Shown piece after piece: positions 63,728 to 64,000 of a DNA stretch of 64,000 nucleotides. Each line of letters begins with the position of its first letter. Position 1 is the first letter of the stretch. The position numbers and the translations under genes were made by a program. Where the stretch lies: NCBI GenBank assembly GCA_015233565.1, contig JADFXM010000018.1, forward strand, positions 1 to 64,000, read 5' to 3'. Under the pieces are notes generated by a model that made no database searches, was not told where the DNA came from, and worked only from the letters and a program-made list of their open reading frames with translations. The stretch comes from Candidatus Rifleibacteriota bacterium (GTDB taxonomy: Bacteria; Muiribacteriota; Ozemobacteria; Ozemobacterales; Ozemobacteraceae).

Positions 63728-64000
63728 ATGGCGCTCGGAAAGAAAATAAGGGTACTAATTGTCGAAGATTCTGCTTTCATGCGCAAGGCCCTTCGGGAAA
63801 TGCTGGAAACAGATCCTCTGATTGAGGTTCTACCGCCCGGCCGTGACGGGAAAGATGGTCTTCAAAAGGCACGGGAGCTGAAACCGGATGTAATCACCAT
63901 GGACATTAACATGCCGGAAATGGATGGATTGACTTGTCTTCAGCATATTAACCACGAAGGAATCGCGCCGGTTATTATGGTCAGTTCACTGACACAGGAA
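63728..64000 (+). CDS. cheB: CheB, chemotaxis methylesterase (5' part only)
   Basis: The frame starts at ATG 63728 and runs off the window at 91 codons. The visible part is a CheY-like receiver domain: LIVEDSAFMRKALREML, then DVITMDINMPEMDGL with the phospho-accepting Asp, then PVIMVSSLTQE. VIT.D..MP.MDGL followed by PVIMVSSLT is the CheB-type receiver pattern, so a methylesterase domain is expected beyond the edge. It would demethylate or deamidate the receptor adaptation sites. A cheR partner is not in the window. Confidence 0.8.
   Translation, partial: MALGKKIRVLIVEDSAFMRKALREMLETDPLIEVLPPGRDGKDGLQKARELKPDVITMDINMPEMDGLTCLQHINHEGIAPVIMVSSLTQE

Overview
The window is AT-rich bacterial DNA with strong GGAGG-type ribosome sites and many GTG/TTG starts. 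MurE carries the DNPR signature of meso-diaminopimelate addition. Together with a bifunctional PbpC, a lipobox protein, exported proteins and a type IV pilus assembly platform, this points to a diderm, probably anaerobic, heterotroph. The mix of C11 (clostripain-like), M3 and M42 peptidases, long TPR/HEAT/RCC1 proteins and a multi-domain chemosensory system resembles Candidatus Riflebacteria/Ozemobacteria. That placement is my inference; no rRNA, tRNA or marker tree is available here.

Layout. 0.6-3.5 kb: OPT oligopeptide transporter and M42 aminopeptidase. 3.7-9.6 kb: larE-larB-larC, for the nickel-pincer cofactor (LarC carries a long His-rich insert), downstream of pbpC. 10.0-12.2 kb: an exported Cys-repeat protein and a DUF4239-like membrane protein, separated by short dispersed elements. 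12.7-20.4 kb: a rearranged, shortened dcw cluster read ftsL-rsmH-ftsI-murE-murF-mraY. 20.9-25.8 kb: an exported C11 protease, a 48-residue membrane protein missed by length cut-offs, and deoB. 26.0-27.8 kb: a decayed patch with a dead radical SAM/SPASM gene, an Rpn-type nuclease and a fragment of a second one. 27.7-30.4 kb: O-antigen ligase-like protein and a nucleotidyltransferase-like protein. 31.1-38.4 kb: a 1443-residue zinc-ribbon/HEAT-repeat protein with a family-4 uracil-DNA glycosylase, a lipoprotein and an MFS transporter. 38.5-44.1 kb: a type IV pilus/type II secretion-like operon with four prepilin-like proteins, a PilM-PilN fusion, a PilO-like protein and two accessory proteins. 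44.5-51.3 kb: M3 peptidase and two paralogous TPR proteins, one extended by an RCC1 propeller. 51.4-52.9 kb: a vapBC toxin-antitoxin pair lying between two direct copies of a MITE-like repeat. 52.9-53.6 kb: an exported small heat-shock protein. 53.8-64 kb: a chemosensory cluster (CheA with several Hpt-like modules, a separate Hpt-like protein, a C-terminal-J-domain protein, a cytoplasmic receptor with two signalling tips, a triple-CheW protein and the start of CheB).

How it fits together. The peptidases and OPT transporter suggest peptide feeding. The pilus platform and the chemosensory cluster could together support surface motility or its control, although no pilus motor, secretin or main pilin is in the window. 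Lar genes imply a nickel-pincer enzyme (LarA-like) encoded elsewhere. No CRISPR array, intact insertion sequence, rRNA or tRNA was seen. The most unusual material is non-coding: at least two families of ~110-140 bp inverted-repeat-ended elements, one interrupted by another element, a (TTTCG)10 tract upstream of the receptor gene, and a (CAG)16 tract beside the J-domain gene.
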